Source: an uncultured Chloroflexota bacterium (GTDB taxonomy: Bacteria; Chloroflexota; Dehalococcoidia; CAUJGQ01). From it: a stretch of 64,000 nucleotides of DNA. The notes below the pieces were generated by a model. The model had not been told where the DNA came from and ran no database searches. It worked only from the letters and a program-made list of their open reading frames with translations. Shown in pieces: positions 42,657 to 50,306 of the stretch (position 1 is its first letter; every line of letters begins with the position of its first letter). Position numbers and translations under genes: made by a program. The stretch spans positions 1-64,000 of the forward strand of contig CALFMN010000231.1 of assembly GCA_937879875.1 (NCBI GenBank), in the 5' to 3' direction.

Positions 42657-43316
42657 ATGGATGCGGCCGATTCGCCCTTCACCGCCGAGCAGTTTCAGCG
42701 CGTGGACGAGGGCGCCGACGAGGCGTTCTACGATGTGCCGCGCCTGGTTACACACATCGACGACGGCGCGATCGCTGCTGCTGGGCGGCTCTACGCCGAG
42801 ACGTTGCCGCCGCACGATGACATCCTCGACCTGATGAGCAGCTGGGTCTCACACTTGCCGCCGGACTTTCCCGTGCGCCGGCTGGTCGGCCTCGGCATGA
42901 ACGCCGAAGAGCTGGCAGCGAACCCGCGGCTGGACAGCTACGTGGTCCACAACCTCAACCGCGAGGCGGCGCTGCCCTTCGCCGACGAGGAGTTCGGCGG
43001 CTGCATCGTCACGGTCTCCGTGCAATATCTGACGCGGCCGGTGGAGGTGTTCCGCGAGGTGCGGCGCGTGCTGCGGCCCGGCGCGCCGTTCATCGTGACC
43101 TTCTCGAACCGTTGCTTCCCAACCAAGGCCGTGGCGATCTGGCGGGCGCTGGGCGATCGTGACCACGCGCGCCTGGTCGGCGCCTATTTTGAGCTGAGCG
43201 GCGGCTGGACCGGCCTCGAAGCCCGCGACTGCTCGCCCTCCGCCAACGGCTACGCCGACCCGCTCTTCGCTGTGCTGGCGCGCAAGGCCGCGCTCGCCGC
43301 ACCGGAGCCGTCATGA
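42657..43316 (+). CDS. class I SAM-dependent methyltransferase
   Basis: 219 aa. DDILDLMSSWVSHLPP carries motif I without the usual Gly-rich loop, LPFADEEFGGCIVTVSVQYL is motif II and III, and VFREVRRVLRPGAPFIVTFSNRCFPTKAV is the post-core region of methyltransferase type 11 relatives. The missing GxGxG loop may weaken SAM binding or reflect a divergent subfamily. GGGAG before the ATG supports the start. The stop overlaps the folP start by 4 bases (ATGA), so the genes are translationally coupled. Substrate unknown. Confidence 0.8.
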   Translation: MDAADSPFTAEQFQRVDEGADEAFYDVPRLVTHIDDGAIAAAGRLYAETLPPHDDILDLMSSWVSHLPPDFPVRRLVGLGMNAEELAANPRLDSYVVHNLNREAALPFADEEFGGCIVTVSVQYLTRPVEVFREVRRVLRPGAPFIVTFSNRCFPTKAVAIWRALGDRDHARLVGAYFELSGGWTGLEARDCSPSANGYADPLFAVLARKAALAAPEPS

Positions 43317-44173
43317 TCGCGGCCGGCCCCACACCGCGAAGCATGCGCATCGGCGGCCACGAGTTCATCTGGGGCAGCCGCACGTATCTGATGGGCATCG
43401 TCAACGTCACGCCGGACAGCTTCTCGGGCGACGGCGTTGGCCTTGATGTCGAGGCGGCGCTGGCGCGGGCGGTTGCACTCGCCGAAGCCGGCGCGGACAT
43501 CATCGATCTTGGGGGCGAGTCTACCCGACCCGGCCACCAGCCCGTTCCCGCCGAGGAAGAGCTGCGCCGCGTGCTGCCGGCGCTGTGCGCGATCGCCGCC
43601 GCCGTCGCGGTTCCGGTGAGCATCGACACACGCAAGGCGGTGGTCGCGCGAGCAGCGATCGCCCACGGCGCCGCGCTGGTGAACGATGTCTCCGGCCTGA
43701 TCGGCGACGCCGAGATGGCGGATGTCGTGTGCGAGGCGCGTGTGCCCGTGCTGCTGATGGCGCGTGGCGCCGGACGCCAGCAGGACGTGCTGGAGCGCGT
43801 GCGCGGCGACCTCGATCAGAGCCTGGCCGTGGCGGCAGCGCACGGGATCGCACGCGAGCGCCTGCTGATCGACCCTGGCTTCGGCTTCGGCAAGACCTGG
43901 CGGATGAACCTTGAGCTGCTCGGCCGCCTGCGCGAGCTGCGCGGCTACGGCCTGCCGATGGTCGCCGGCCTTTCGCGCAAATCCACGATCGCGCGCGTAT
44001 TGGGACCGGGCGCGGGCAGCCTGCTCGAAGCCAATGCGGCGCTGACCACGCTGGCCATCGCCGGAGGCGCCGACATCGTGCGCGTCCACGACGTTGCGCA
44101 GATGCGGCTCGTGGCGCGCATGGCCGATGCCGTGGTGCGCGGGCCTCCCGCCGACGAGGCCGGCCAGCCATGA
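43313..44173 (+). CDS. folP: dihydropteroate synthase
   Basis: 286 aa TIM barrel. MGIVNVTPDSFSGDG, DLGGESTRPG, IDTRKAVVA, VNDVSG and GLSRKSTIARVLG are the family motifs. It condenses dihydropterin pyrophosphate with 4-aminobenzoate in folate synthesis. The usual MHMxGxP loop is replaced by LLMARGAG. It overlaps the methyltransferase start-stop at ATGA and overlaps folK downstream the same way. folB is not next to it, so the aldolase must be elsewhere. Confidence 0.94.
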   Translation: MIAAGPTPRSMRIGGHEFIWGSRTYLMGIVNVTPDSFSGDGVGLDVEAALARAVALAEAGADIIDLGGESTRPGHQPVPAEEELRRVLPALCAIAAAVAVPVSIDTRKAVVARAAIAHGAALVNDVSGLIGDAEMADVVCEARVPVLLMARGAGRQQDVLERVRGDLDQSLAVAAAHGIARERLLIDPGFGFGKTWRMNLELLGRLRELRGYGLPMVAGLSRKSTIARVLGPGAGSLLEANAALTTLAIAGGADIVRVHDVAQMRLVARMADAVVRGPPADEAGQP

Positions 44174-44694
44174 GCGAGGCCAGGGCGCAGCGCACCGTGT
44201 ATCTCGCGCTCGGCAGCAATCTCGGCGACCGCCTGCAGAACCTGCAGTCAGCCCTTTCCCGGCTCACGACTCGCGGCAGAGTCGCGGCTGTCGGCGGGCT
44301 CTACGAAACGGCGCCCTCCGGTGTCACGGATCAGCCGGCCTTCTACAACGCCGCCTGTGCCTTCGCCACTGAACTGGCCTTGCCCGCGCTGCTTGGCTTC
44401 GTGAAGCAGATCGAATGGGAACTGGGCCGGCGGCCCTCACGGTTCTGGGGGCCGCGGCCTTGCGACATCGACATCCTGCTCGCGGGCGAGGAGACGCTGC
44501 ACTCGGCGCTGCTGACAGTGCCGCATGCACGTCTTGCCGAGCGCGGCTTCGTACTCGCGCCGCTTGCAGAGATCGCGCCTGACGCAACGGTGCCAGGCAC
44601 CGGCGCGACGGTGCAGGCGCTCTGGTCAGCCCTGCCCGCCGCCGAGCGAGCCGGCGTGCGCCGCGTCGCCGGACCCGAGTGGGCCCTGGTCTGA
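44170..44694 (+). CDS. folK: 2-amino-4-hydroxy-6-hydroxymethyldihydropteridine pyrophosphokinase
   Basis: 174 aa. YLALGSNLGDR at the N-terminus, SGLYETAP-like VGGLYETAPSGVTDQPAFYNAA and GPRPCDIDIL with the two metal-binding Asp residues are all present. It transfers pyrophosphate from ATP to the pterin, feeding folP. The start overlaps the folP stop (ATGA). Its last 69 bases overlap the end of the convergent phosphorylase gene. Confidence 0.94.
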   Translation: MSEARAQRTVYLALGSNLGDRLQNLQSALSRLTTRGRVAAVGGLYETAPSGVTDQPAFYNAACAFATELALPALLGFVKQIEWELGRRPSRFWGPRPCDIDILLAGEETLHSALLTVPHARLAERGFVLAPLAEIAPDATVPGTGATVQALWSALPAAERAGVRRVAGPEWALV

Positions 44695-45504
44695 TGCGCG
44701 TTCCGGCAGGGGCAGCCCCGCCGCGACCTCAAGCAGGATGTCCTGAGCGTCGCGTACGCGCTGGCGGTAGAGGTCGTGCAGGAAGGCCGGCGCCCAGGGC
44801 CGAAACAGCTCGTCGGAGATGGCGAGCAGCAGCGACGCCTCGACCTTGCGCACGGCGGCCACCGAGAAGATCGTCGCGGCCTCCATCTCGACCGTGAGCA
44901 CGCCGGTCTGCCGCAGGTGCTCGACCTTCTTCTTGAACTCGCGGAAGATGGCGTCCGTGGACCAGTTTGTGCCCGAGAGCGCCGTAATGCCCCGCCGTTC
45001 GCAGGCCGCGCGGATCTGTTCGGTCAGCGCCGCATCGGGAGCGGGCACGGCGGTGGGCGGCAGGTAATGGAACGAGGCGCCGTCTTCGCGCAGCACGGCG
45101 TCGGGCAGCACCAGCGAGCCGATCGGCGCCCGCTCCTGCAGACTGCCCGCCGCGCCAAGGATCAGGAAGCGCCGGGCGCCGCAGGCGATCAGCACCTCCA
45201 TCACCATCGCGGTCGCCGGCGCGCCGACGGGAAACTTGACGACCGTCACCGGCCGGCCGCCCGCGGCGCCCTGGAAGATGGTGGTTGTTTCGGCAGGCAG
45301 AATCCAGCGCTCGACGCGCTCCGCCCGCGTTTCTTGTGCCAGCCGCTTCCATGTCCGGCCTAGAAACGTGCCGATCACCACGTCGCTGACCTGCACGTCG
45401 GCCGGCGCCCAGCCCGTGGACTCGAGCACGTACTGGAGCATGTGCTGCGCGGTGAAGTGCTCTTCGTCGTTCAGGTCGTGCAGATGGGCGGGCGTCGACC
45501 ACAT
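44626..45504 (-). CDS. nucleoside phosphorylase (uridine phosphorylase-like)
   Basis: 292 aa. RWILPAETTTIFQG, TVVKFPVGAPATAMVMEVLIACGARRFLILGAAGSL and LTVEMEAATIF are motifs of the PNP/UDP phosphorylase family, which cleaves nucleosides with phosphate to give ribose 1-phosphate. Uridine phosphorylase is the nearest type, but purine or methylthioadenosine enzymes share the fold. The last 69 bases overlap folK on the opposite strand, so the C-terminal tail (DQGPLGSGDAAHAGSLGGGQG) may be dispensable. Start ATG at 45504. Confidence 0.88.
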   Translation of the reverse strand: MWSTPAHLHDLNDEEHFTAQHMLQYVLESTGWAPADVQVSDVVIGTFLGRTWKRLAQETRAERVERWILPAETTTIFQGAAGGRPVTVVKFPVGAPATAMVMEVLIACGARRFLILGAAGSLQERAPIGSLVLPDAVLREDGASFHYLPPTAVPAPDAALTEQIRAACERRGITALSGTNWSTDAIFREFKKKVEHLRQTGVLTVEMEAATIFSVAAVRKVEASLLLAISDELFRPWAPAFLHDLYRQRVRDAQDILLEVAAGLPLPERASDQGPLGSGDAAHAGSLGGGQG

Positions 45505-45555
45505 CGATTATTCCTGCTTAAGCGCGATTGGAGCGGTTGCGCCGTTGCGTCGTTG

Positions 45556-45777
45556 CTACGTAGCCGGCGCTTCCTCCTCCGGCTCGGGGACGTCGGTTTC
45601 CGTGGTCATCATGGTCCAGCCGACCCAGATCGCCAGCGCCGAGATTCCGGCCACGGCGAAGGCGATCGGCAGCGCCAGCGCCAGATAGCTCTTGCGCGCG
45701 ACGCCGATGATGAAAAGCAGGACCTGCACGGCCGCCGCGGCGACGATCGCGGCGCCGGTCATCTGGGAACGATCCAT
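45556..45777 (-). CDS. small two-helix membrane protein, unknown
   Basis: 73 aa with two hydrophobic segments (about 9-26 and 34-56) and an acidic tail. GGAGG seven bases before the ATG supports it as a real gene. No family is recognised. It lies 45 bp downstream of the Trm112 gene on the same strand and may be co-transcribed with it. Confidence 0.7.
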   Translation of the reverse strand: MDRSQMTGAAIVAAAAVQVLLFIIGVARKSYLALALPIAFAVAGISALAIWVGWTMMTTETDVPEPEEEAPAT

Positions 45778-45821
45778 CTCGGGGCCTCCGGCGACTGGAT
45801 TGGGATGGGCTTGAGAACGCC

Positions 45822-46013
45822 CTATGCGGGCTGCGAGCGCATGTCCGGCGGCAGCATGTTAGGGATCGTGTCTTCGATCGGATAGCGCTCATTGCAGCGC
45901 ACGCAGAACAGCGAGCCGCTGACGATTTCGCCGTCTCGCTCCTCGTCCACGGTAAGCTGCAGCTCGCCTTTGCACACGGGACAAACCAGGATCTCCATCA
46001 GATCGGCTTTCAC
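45822..46013 (-). CDS. Trm112 family protein
   Basis: 63 aa. LVCPVCKGELQL and FCVRCNERYPIEDTIPNMLPPD carry the CxxC...CxxC zinc ribbon and the IPxMLP end of Trm112 proteins, which activate methyltransferases by forming a complex. A methyltransferase at 42657 is the nearest in the window but is not in the same operon. The start is a GTG at 46013, with GAGAGGA about 11 bases upstream; ATG at 45998 is the alternative. Confidence 0.9.
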   Translation of the reverse strand: MKADLMEILVCPVCKGELQLTVDEERDGEIVSGSLFCVRCNERYPIEDTIPNMLPPDMRSQPA

Positions 46014-46135
46014 GCGGATCGTGTCCTCTCAAGACTCCCGCCACGCGGCGGCTTGCCGTTGCTTCAGCTCCTGCTTCGGATTGTAGAGATGGCCGATCCA
46101 GCCGACAACGTGCCCCCGCCACCAGGGGCCACGGC

Positions 46136-46678
46136 TCAGCCGTGCCCGGTGACGTAGGCCCGCGCCGCCACGAGCGCGAGAAAGAAGCAGATCAGGCCGA
46201 GCACCATCCCCGGCCGGTCGGGAATCCTGCGCCGGTAGTACGAGCCGAGGCTGATGCCGAGCACGGCGCCGATCCCGTAGATGTAGTGCTGCCAGCCGTG
46301 CCAGCCGGCGGGGGCGCGGTGTCCGCCGGCGTAGAGCCCGACGCCGAGCGCAAGCTGCGGCACGAACAGGAACCAGCCGAGCAGCGCGAGATAGAGATAA
46401 CCGCGAATCAGCTTCCAGCCGCGCCACCAGGCGAGCAAGCCCCAGATCGCCGCCACGCCGTTTACCAGCACGATCGCGATCGCCAGCGCGTTGTGCAGAT
46501 CCTTCACGCTCACTCCGATCCAGCCCAGCATTTGCACGATGCGCAGCGCGAGGTAGACGGCGAACAGCGCCCCGAACAGCTTGAAGTGCCAGGGCACGGG
46601 CGGCCGCTCCGCGTCGGGCGGCTGACCGCCGGCATCGGGCGGGCCGGGCAGGTTGCGACTGCCGGGAGGGGCGGCCAT
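46136..46678 (-). CDS. five-helix membrane protein, possibly heme-binding
   Basis: 180 aa with membrane helices at about 32-53, 62-85, 92-116, 130-147 and 156-176. Histidines His62 (LHNALAI) and His127/His131 (WHGWQHYI) sit at helix starts, as in b-type cytochrome-like proteins; a similar layout appears at the C-terminus of the kinase at 23923. Heme binding is only a possibility. GGAG before the ATG at 46678 supports the start. It may be transcribed with the Trm112 gene just downstream. Confidence 0.75.
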   Translation of the reverse strand: MAAPPGSRNLPGPPDAGGQPPDAERPPVPWHFKLFGALFAVYLALRIVQMLGWIGVSVKDLHNALAIAIVLVNGVAAIWGLLAWWRGWKLIRGYLYLALLGWFLFVPQLALGVGLYAGGHRAPAGWHGWQHYIYGIGAVLGISLGSYYRRRIPDRPGMVLGLICFFLALVAARAYVTGHG

Positions 46679-46841
46679 AGCAGCTCCGCCGTCGTGACTG
46701 CGGCACGCATCGCTCCGATCGTACGTGCGCCCCACGCGGCCGGGCAAGCCGTCCTGACAGGCGGCGCGCCGAGCCGTCGACGCGCGGCCCTGGCATGCCT
46801 CGAACCCACCGCTCGGCACGCACCCTGGATCGTGGAGGGCG

Positions 46842-47975
46842 TTACCAATTGGTGAACGAGCCGTCGTGCGCCCGCAGGTGCGGCGGTTCCGTGAGGCGGA
46901 ACGGATGGGCGCGGGCCGCCTCACGGTCGAACTCGATGCCGAGGCCGGGCCGCGACGGCGCCAGCAGATAGCCGTCTTGCCACTCGGCCTGCACCGGGAA
47001 CACGTCGATGAGCGTCGTGCCCGGCTTCCAGGGCTGCTCCTGCACACCGACGTTCGGACAGGCCAGATTGAGTTGGAGGCATGCGGCGGTTGAGACGGGG
47101 CTGAGCGGATTGTGGGTGGCGAGCTTGATGTGATGCGCCTCGGCCATCGCAGCGATCTTTTTCGCTTCGGTAATCCCGCCGGCGAGGCAGAGATCGACCC
47201 GCGCGTAGTCGATCAGCTCCTCTTCGATCGGTACGCGGAACTGCCATTTCGAGTGCAGTTGCTCGCCGGCCGCGATCGGCACGGCCGTCTGCTGGCGCAC
47301 GCGGCGCAACGCGGTCAGGTCTTCGGCCCGCACCGGGTCTTCCATGAAGTAGGGGCGGTATGGCTCGACGGCGCGCAGCAACGTGATCGCATCGGCCTGA
47401 TCCAGCCGTGTATGCACGTCCATACACAGTTCGACCTCGTCGCCCAGCGCGGCGCGCAGCGCCTCGAAGCCGCGCACCGCCGTGCGGATCGCCTTGCGCG
47501 GCTCGATCAGGTCGCCCTCGGCCGGCAGGTGCCAGCGCACGAAGCGCCAGCGCTCGGCCACGGCGGCGCGGGCGCGTTCGACTAGCCGCGCCACATCGTC
47601 CTCGTTGCAGTGCGGGTAGCAGACGACGCGCTCGCGGTACAGGCCGCCCAGCAGTTGATAAATCGGCACGCCCAGCGCCTTGCCGCGGATGTCCCAGAGG
47701 GCGATATCGATGGCAGAGAGCGCCGCGCTGATCACGCCGAGGGCGGGAAAGAAGCCGCCGCGCGCGATGAGTTGCCAGAGATGCTCGCCGCGAAACGGGT
47801 CCTGGCCGCGCAGCAGCGGCTCCAGGTGCCGCACAGCTCCTTCGATCGCCAGCTCGCGCCCGGTCAGCCCCGCCTCGCCGATGCCGGAGACGCCATCGTC
47901 CGTGTCCACCGTGACGAAGCAGAAGTTGCGGCCGCCGCCCCAAACGAGGTGCGTCTCGACAGCGGTAATCTTCAT
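46842..47975 (-). CDS. mandelate racemase/muconate lactonizing enzyme family dehydratase
   Basis: 377 aa enolase-superfamily enzyme. The metal ligands are in LCMDVHTRLD, FMEDPVRAED and AGEQLHSKWQFR. The His in DVH and the His in LATHNPLSPV match the acid/base pattern of galactonate- or mannonate-type sugar acid dehydratases rather than mandelate racemase. The exact sugar acid is unknown. The start at 47975 (MKITAVETHLV) has GGAG about 10 bases upstream. It is isolated, with no sugar genes nearby. Confidence 0.85.
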   Translation of the reverse strand: MKITAVETHLVWGGGRNFCFVTVDTDDGVSGIGEAGLTGRELAIEGAVRHLEPLLRGQDPFRGEHLWQLIARGGFFPALGVISAALSAIDIALWDIRGKALGVPIYQLLGGLYRERVVCYPHCNEDDVARLVERARAAVAERWRFVRWHLPAEGDLIEPRKAIRTAVRGFEALRAALGDEVELCMDVHTRLDQADAITLLRAVEPYRPYFMEDPVRAEDLTALRRVRQQTAVPIAAGEQLHSKWQFRVPIEEELIDYARVDLCLAGGITEAKKIAAMAEAHHIKLATHNPLSPVSTAACLQLNLACPNVGVQEQPWKPGTTLIDVFPVQAEWQDGYLLAPSRPGLGIEFDREAARAHPFRLTEPPHLRAHDGSFTNW

Positions 47976-48085
47976 CGCGCTGCGCTCCAGTCCAGATTCG
48001 TCCGCGGACGAAGCCAACGATAGCACCTCGGACGCCGTGGGGCGGTAGGCGTGAAGGCGACGAATGCATCTGCTATTGTTCACGC

Positions 48086-49063
48086 ATGGGCACGACTGAT
48101 GCTGAATTCGCCGACCATGTTAGGCGGCTGCATGCTTTCGTCTCACTCGATCTGAACGAGGCCGAGACTCGATACCACCTGGTCGATCCGGTGATCCGGA
48201 TGCTCGGCTACAGCCACATCGAGGATGTGCGTCGCGAGATCTCAACGACGGTCACCAAGGAGCTCTTGGACTACGAGCTCTTCGCTGAAGGACACGGGCA
48301 GGCGGTCGTCGAAGCAAAGGCACTGAAGTATCAACTTACTCCACAGCACGCGGCCCAGGCGGTGCAGTATGCAAGCGTGCTGGGCGTCCGCTGGTGCCTG
48401 ATTACAAACGGCGCGACGTGGGAGATCTACTACCTGTTGCCAGGGAAGGCACTGGCTGACATGAAGATCGTCTCGGTAAGCCTTCGTGGTGACAATGAAC
48501 AGGCAATCCGAGCATGGTCTGTCCTGTCTCTCTTTTCGCGCGATACGATCACGCGGGCTCCGCAGCGCCTGCTGCTGGATCGCGTCGTGGCTGCGGAACT
48601 GAGCAGGCCCAATTCTTCGACGATCGCCGCTCTGCGCCGTGTGGCGAAGGACAGCATTGGCAATCAAATTCCCGGGCAAGCGATCATTGAGGCCATCGCT
48701 CGGGTGTGCGTCAGCCTGATATCGTCGTCATCTGCCGCTGAAACCGAATTTGCCCAGCAGCATCCGGCTGACATGCCGAAGCTGCCGCCAGCGCCGCATC
48801 CGAAGGCGACTTCGGTATCGAAAGGCCAGCTTGGCGCGCTCATTGCGGCAGGACTGCTACCGTCGGATGCTACGTTGACATGCAAAGTGCGTGGCATCAC
48901 TCACACCGCTCAGCTACGTGACGGTGAGCTCGAAATCGACGGCAAGCGCTACCGATCGCCCTCTTCAGCAGCCAGCGAACTGTATGGCACGAGCATTAAT
49001 GGTCTCAAGGCATGGCGCCACAACGGCATCTCGCTGCATGAATTGCGCGCGAAGATGACGTAG
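48086..49063 (+). CDS. HsdR_N-type nuclease domain fused to RAMA domain, possible modification-dependent restriction protein
   Basis: 325 aa. Residues 20-115 resemble the N-terminal PD-(D/E)xK domain of type I restriction HsdR: Glu27, Asp63 in LDYELF, the ExK motif VVEAKA (Glu76, Lys78) and Gln93. The last part (247-312, GLLPSDATLTCKVRG, GELEIDGKRYRSPSSAAS) matches RAMA, a domain found with restriction systems and thought to sense modified DNA. No helicase, methylase or specificity gene is nearby. Lower GC and AT-rich codons than its neighbours suggest transfer. No strong ribosome site. Confidence 0.8.
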   Translation: MGTTDAEFADHVRRLHAFVSLDLNEAETRYHLVDPVIRMLGYSHIEDVRREISTTVTKELLDYELFAEGHGQAVVEAKALKYQLTPQHAAQAVQYASVLGVRWCLITNGATWEIYYLLPGKALADMKIVSVSLRGDNEQAIRAWSVLSLFSRDTITRAPQRLLLDRVVAAELSRPNSSTIAALRRVAKDSIGNQIPGQAIIEAIARVCVSLISSSSAAETEFAQQHPADMPKLPPAPHPKATSVSKGQLGALIAAGLLPSDATLTCKVRGITHTAQLRDGELEIDGKRYRSPSSAASELYGTSINGLKAWRHNGISLHELRAKMT

Positions 49064-49067
49064 GTCA

Positions 49068-49340
49068 TCACAGGTCAGTGGGCGGAGTTGGGCGGCTCTC
49101 GTGGCGAATGCGGTCCAGATCGGCCGCAAACTCCTCCCAATCCAGCTCGCTCCAGGCGCCGATCACAGCGAGTGCCGCCTGCAACGTTTCGTCGGAGTCG
49201 CCTGTCATGGCTGCGGCTCGATCGCCGGCCACATACTGCACCATGGGCCGGCCGTCTTCCTCGCACACGATGCCGACCAGTGGTTGGTCCGCGGCGAGCG
49301 TCAGGGTCCGAAGATGATCAGGATCGTCGTTATATTCCAC
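49068..49340 (-). CDS. small acidic hypothetical protein
   Basis: 90 aa, acidic, with alternating charged stretches (ELDWEEFAADLDRIRHES) and no known family. The GTG start at 49340 has a weak GGGGGCG upstream. It converges on the HsdR_N-RAMA gene, with 4 bp between stops, which places it at the accessory locus, but no function is indicated. Confidence 0.5.
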   Translation of the reverse strand: MEYNDDPDHLRTLTLAADQPLVGIVCEEDGRPMVQYVAGDRAAAMTGDSDETLQAALAVIGAWSELDWEEFAADLDRIRHESRPTPPTDL

Positions 49341-49451
49341 GGCGCTCTTCGCCCCCAGGTCAGCATCTCAGGGCAACTGCTGGTTTGGCGTGAACGCACT
49401 GTCCGCTGCGAACCCTCCGCTAACATGCCGGGCGCACGATCGAAGCGGGGC

Positions 49452-50039
49452 TCAGGCCGTGCGGTCTTCGGGGTGGGACAGCATGCCGCGCAGGAAGAGG
49501 GCCGCGTAGGCGCGGGCGCGCTCCTCGGCGCTGCGATGCACGAAGAACGAGGGCTTGAACGAGTTGGCCAGATAGTCGGCGGTCAGCTCGACGTCCAGAT
49601 CGGCGCGGAAGATGCCCGCCGCGATGCCGCGCCGGACCAGCGGCTCCATCCGCGCCACGGGGTTCAGCTCCATGAACAGGGGGATGCAGGCGGCCGGGAT
49701 GTGCCCGCCGATCGCCGCGGCCATGTAGCCGAAACGATCGTGAAGCGCGAAGCCGTGCCGCAGCAGTGCGTGGATCGCCGCGATCGGATCTTCGATCGCG
49801 GCGGCCGTTTCGATCACCTCGCGGATCTGCTCGACCATTTCGGTCACGATCGCGACGATCAGATCGTCTTTGGTGGGGAAGTTGCGGTAGATCGTGCCCA
49901 CGCCCACGCCGGCGCGCTCGGCGATCTCCTTCATCTCGGCGTCGGGACCGCGCTCGCGCAGCACCTCGTGCGCCGCCGCCAGCAGACGGGCGCGGTTGGC
50001 ACGGGCATCCGCACGCGTTACTGGATGGTCGATGGTCAT
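49452..50039 (-). CDS. TetR-family transcriptional regulator
   Basis: 195 aa. The N-terminal helix-turn-helix (RARLLAAAHEVLRERG, AERAGVGVGTIYRNFPTKDDLI) is typical. The C-terminus resembles the ligand domain of efflux regulators and ends in a short helix. It probably represses the divergent MMPL gene. GGAGG about 10 bases before the ATG at 50039. Two palindromes lie between the genes. Confidence 0.92.
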   Translation of the reverse strand: MTIDHPVTRADARANRARLLAAAHEVLRERGPDAEMKEIAERAGVGVGTIYRNFPTKDDLIVAIVTEMVEQIREVIETAAAIEDPIAAIHALLRHGFALHDRFGYMAAAIGGHIPAACIPLFMELNPVARMEPLVRRGIAAGIFRADLDVELTADYLANSFKPSFFVHRSAEERARAYAALFLRGMLSHPEDRTA

Positions 50040-50175
50040 GAACGGTATGCCTCCGGACTCACAGCCCGATCCCGCGCCGTGGGACACCAGCGCCTCACCG
50101 CCGACGGTCGGCGCGCGGGCGGCGGGAGCGATCAACGGTCTGTGGTCCGGTCTCAGTATAGACCAAAAGTACGGG

Positions 50176-50235
50176 TTGACAAGGAAGCGGAACTGGCGTT
50201 CCAATTAAACGGAAGTGGAATTCCATTTCTGTCAA
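50176..50235. promoter_or_regulatory. TetR/MMPL divergent operator-promoter
   Basis: Contains TTGACA on both strands (50176-50181 and, on the minus strand, 50230-50235), a GGAAC-TGGC-GTTCC inverted repeat (50189-50202) and a perfect palindrome TGGAATTCCA (50216-50225). The palindromes lie between the -35 hexamers and likely block both promoters. No perfect -10 sits at standard spacing. Confidence 0.6.
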
Positions 50236-50306
50236 GTAGAGAGCTGAACGGCTCAGCCATCATTCGCCGCCCGGGCCGGCGGTCTTTGCACCACGGAGGT
50301 TCAGTT

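Noticed and set aside
49101..50306. N-terminal extension of the MMPL frame
   Set aside because: It lies opposite TetR and the small acidic gene; a strong ribosome site marks the start at 50307.
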